NCBI GenBank assembly: GCA_903906515.1
Contig: CAIVKO010000114.1
Coordinates: 1-64,000 of the forward strand
Origin: Akkermansiaceae bacterium
GTDB lineage: Bacteria; Verrucomicrobiota; Verrucomicrobiia; Verrucomicrobiales; Akkermansiaceae
Direction of reading: 5' to 3'
DNA length: 64,000 bases
Under the pieces are notes generated by a model. It worked only from the letters and a program-made list of their open reading frames with translations. It did no database searches and was not told the origin of the DNA. Below, in pieces: positions 61,788-64,000 of this stretch. Made by a program: the position numbers and the translations under genes. The first letter of the stretch is position 1. Each line of letters begins with the position of its first letter.

Positions 61788-64000
61788 TCAAGGCTTTTCC
61801 GGTTCGTTGGGAATGGCATCTCCGGTCTGCTGGCCGGTCTGGCGGAGATAAAACGCAAGATCCGCTTTGGCTTGCGCGAGGTCTGGATGTGATGCCTCGC
61901 GGAAGATTTTCTCCCGGAAACCCAGAATGCTCTCGTCCCAAGGAGGGGTTTTTCCCCAGGCTTCGGCCGCACGCACTTTGTATTCCAGTGGCAGATCGGT
62001 GGAAAGCAGCATCATTAATTGAAGCTGCGTATCGGAAACCGCCGAATAGGCGTGGGGCGTGGCCGCGATTTCAAAGTAGCGGGTCAGCAAATCGGTGGAC
62101 TTGGGTAAGGATTTAGCGACAAGATTTTTCAGTTTTTTCCAAGCTGGATGGACAAATATAGGACGCACCAAAGAATGGGTTTGGGCCATTTTCATGGCCT
62201 TGAAATAGAGGTCGATGGCGGCCGCTGTGTCACCGGCTGTCTCTTTTTGCAAAGCCAGGAAGATCACGGACTCCACGGGCCAAGACTCCTGAAGAAGTGC
62301 GATTTCCTTCGATAATTCGGGATGGTTAGAGGCGGCCATCTGGTAGGCTCGGTAGAGTCGGGAAGCCTCGGTTTGCACCGGCATGGGCCATAGTTTCATT
62401 TTATCGGCTGGAGTACGGCCCGGTTCGGCATCAAGGAACGCGAATTGGAGCATCACAGTTTCCGGCCATACTTTTTGACCGGGCGGGGGGGCAGGTAGAA
62501 GATGCTGCGTCCGGAACACGACGCTCTTCCATAGGAATTCCGATGCCCACTGATTGATATCGAACGGAGTGTTCCGCGATGTGAACTGTGGGATCAGCTC
62601 GGCACTTTCGTTTGCACGTCGGGCCAGTTCCGAAATAACCGGTGTCTGATTGCCGCCAAGGCGGCGGCCAAACGAGAATTCGAGGTAGTTCATATCGTCG
62701 GTGTTAATGCCAGGTGCTTCTGTAGCGAGGCGGTTCGAAAAGTCGGCATTTCCGACGGCACGAGCAAAAAATCCCTCGATAGTGGTGGTGCCCCACAGAT
62801 TGCGGGTTGCGGTTTTGAAGGGCTCGGTGCGCAGGCGCGGTGCCACCAGATCGATGTCCCAGGGTTTGGGATCCAAGGAGCAAACCAGCAGAAGGTCGCT
62901 GCCAAGAGTTTGCCAAAGTTCGACTTTTGGAAACACGGAGCGCAGCGTGGAGACAACTAGCTGGATGGACCCGATGTCGGTTTCATAGGATTGCACCCAT
63001 TGGCAGAACACCGCATCTGGATTCATCCGTGCAGCCACCGAAGTGTAAAATTCGCGGGTGTAAAGGTTGGCCACCCCGGCACGATGAATGTTAGAAGGTT
63101 CGGAGACGATCAAGTCATAGGTCTTGGGCCGGGTGACCAATACCTCACGAGCGTCGCCTTCGACGATGTGGGTCTTGGGCGCGGCAAGGGCGTCGAAATT
63201 CACACCCTTGAAATATTTGGCCAGATCGATTACCGCCTGCTCGAGTTCGATGACATCCACCTGCTTGACGGATTCGATTTGATTGAGCCAACCGACGGTG
63301 ATTCCCGTACCGAGGCCCACAACGCATACATCTCGCACTTCGCCATGATGAAGAGCCGCACCGACCAACCCGAGCATAGCGACGGTGGGACCGTCGCCCA
63401 ATGCCGAGCCGTCGCTTTTACCATTGGAAAGCATTCCATATTCGTCGGCGCAGTTCACAGCGACGCTGGTTTCGCGACCATCTTTGGCTTCGACGATGGA
63501 ACGGTTGACCATCCTTACGTAGTTGGTCCACTCAAGCTGGCTGCGGCCAAAGAGAGGATTTGCCCGGCCATAGCCGATGGGATGGTGAAGCCAATATGCG
63601 GACGGCCCGGCGGCGGTCAGCGCGGCTTGCAACACTAAAAGGCAGGTGGTGGCAGCTAGCGCCGCAGAACATAGGCCGCCGCGGGTGGCGCGATCCCGGT
63701 TGCTGAACCGCAGGATCAAAGAGCTGATAGATAGCAGGATGGCGGCCAGCGCGGCGAGCCGCCAGGCCCCGGTGATGGAGAGTTTCGGGATGAGCACAAA
63801 ACCACCCAGCAACGCCCCGGAGACCGCGCCGAACGTATTCCACGCATACGTGCGCCCCACTTGCAGGCCGATGTCATCACCGCCACGGCCGAGCAGTGAA
63901 ATCATGAACGGGAATTGGATCCCGGAGAAGAACGCGGGCAGGAAAACCAGAATAAAGCAAACCAGAGACCAGCCGAAAACCAAGCCCTCGAACGAACGCG
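61788..64000 (-). CDS. Membrane/spermidine-synthase-like fusion protein, 5' end beyond the window
   Basis: The frame is open to the right edge (63984-64000 codes on without a start), so the N-terminus is missing here. The visible part has several membrane segments (WSLVCFILVFLPAFFSGIQF, TYAWNTFGAVSGALLGGFVL, AALAAILLSISSLIL). A SpeE-like SAM-binding domain follows (VCVVGLGTGITVGWLNQIES, VDVIELEQAVIDLAKYFKG, THIVEGDAREVLVTRPKTYD, IVSEPSNIHRAG), then a C-terminal helical/TPR-like tail of about 250 residues (AAIDLYFKAMKMAQTHSLVR, DLAQAKADLAFYLRQTG). It is like the plus-strand gene at 22901-25651 but not a close copy. Function is unknown; polyamine synthesis is not established. Confidence 0.82.
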   Translation of the reverse strand, partial: RSFEGLVFGWSLVCFILVFLPAFFSGIQFPFMISLLGRGGDDIGLQVGRTYAWNTFGAVSGALLGGFVLIPKLSITGAWRLAALAAILLSISSLILRFSNRDRATRGGLCSAALAATTCLLVLQAALTAAGPSAYWLHHPIGYGRANPLFGRSQLEWTNYVRMVNRSIVEAKDGRETSVAVNCADEYGMLSNGKSDGSALGDGPTVAMLGLVGAALHHGEVRDVCVVGLGTGITVGWLNQIESVKQVDVIELEQAVIDLAKYFKGVNFDALAAPKTHIVEGDAREVLVTRPKTYDLIVSEPSNIHRAGVANLYTREFYTSVAARMNPDAVFCQWVQSYETDIGSIQLVVSTLRSVFPKVELWQTLGSDLLLVCSLDPKPWDIDLVAPRLRTEPFKTATRNLWGTTTIEGFFARAVGNADFSNRLATEAPGINTDDMNYLEFSFGRRLGGNQTPVISELARRANESAELIPQFTSRNTPFDINQWASEFLWKSVVFRTQHLLPAPPPGQKVWPETVMLQFAFLDAEPGRTPADKMKLWPMPVQTEASRLYRAYQMAASNHPELSKEIALLQESWPVESVIFLALQKETAGDTAAAIDLYFKAMKMAQTHSLVRPIFVHPAWKKLKNLVAKSLPKSTDLLTRYFEIAATPHAYSAVSDTQLQLMMLLSTDLPLEYKVRAAEAWGKTPPWDESILGFREKIFREASHPDLAQAKADLAFYLRQTGQQTGDAIPNEPEKP

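Noticed and set aside
1-64000. Frequent short words GTTAG/CTAAC inside genes
   Set aside because: A hand count of about 75 is close to the number expected for this 5-mer at about 60% GC, and no orientation pattern was seen.
1-64000. CRISPR arrays, prophage or transposase genes
   Set aside because: No regular direct-repeat/spacer array and no integrase, transposase or phage structural gene was seen; the repeats present are palindromic or RNA-tailed units.

Overview
The window looks like a chromosome segment of a GC-rich Verrucomicrobiota bacterium, most likely class Verrucomicrobiae (Luteolibacter/Haloferula-like). The evidence is the protein repertoire: a DUF1549/DUF1553 'planctomycete cytochrome' protein followed by a DUF1501 protein, a 3-keto-disaccharide hydrolase (DUF1080), an SHD1-tailed thioredoxin-like protein, a Tat-exported Gfo/Idh/MocA oxidoreductase, two sulfatases and a Verru_Chthon cassette-type protein. 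Start codons here are generally not preceded by a recognisable Shine-Dalgarno sequence. Genus-level placement is inference.

Layout. 1-190: a repeat unit between two nearly identical terminator hairpins, ending in what looks like a tRNA-Pro 3' end including CCA. 216-2132: membrane-anchored Ser/Thr kinase. 2200-4950: a graveyard with a broken DUF6288-like gene and two truncated C-terminal gene pieces meeting head to head. 5037-13235: secreted protein cluster on the minus strand (thioredoxin-like, PQQ propeller, NHL propeller, DUF1501, DUF1549/1553). 13370-14896: divergent membrane cytochrome/LRR protein. 15351-18317: Verru_Chthon protein A-like gene plus a secreted partner. 18446-22908: sulfatase, small basic protein, rhodanese, rnpB with a 3'-end repeat array, and a nucleoside-permease-like MFS protein. 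22901-29137: SpeE-like fusion, oxidoreductase, Fur regulator, rlmN. 29244-34118: TPR protein, dapB, degenerate HtrA. 34317-37964: DUF1080, sulfatase, repeat-rich membrane protein. 38054-43057: CpxAR-like two-component system, divergent EF-hand protein, and a haem peroxidase whose two halves are in swapped order. 43349-46329: Zn/Mn-type ABC transporter operon. 46369-56116: AraC-type regulator and a mannose-use operon. 56518-61616: PAS histidine kinases and a response regulator. 61788-64000: second SpeE-like protein, running off the right edge.

How genes work together. The clearest pathway is mannose use: an exported GH38 alpha-mannosidase would release mannose, the MFS porter import it, the ROK kinase phosphorylate it and the ManA-like isomerase make fructose-6-phosphate. 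A divergently encoded AraC/XylS regulator and direct repeats in the shared intergenic region suggest local control. An MtaA-type UroD-family protein in the same operon has no obvious role.

Most notable: the rnpB 3' end is followed by two further units of about 128 bp, each ending in an exact 23-bp copy of the rnpB 3' end. The unit at the left edge has the same core but ends in a tRNA-Pro 3' end. Together they look like one family of short elements that sit at RNA-gene 3' ends and carry a locus-specific 3'-end tail. Other notable points are the apparent circularly permuted animal-type peroxidase and a five-copy family of intergenic palindromic elements with near-perfect inverted ends.
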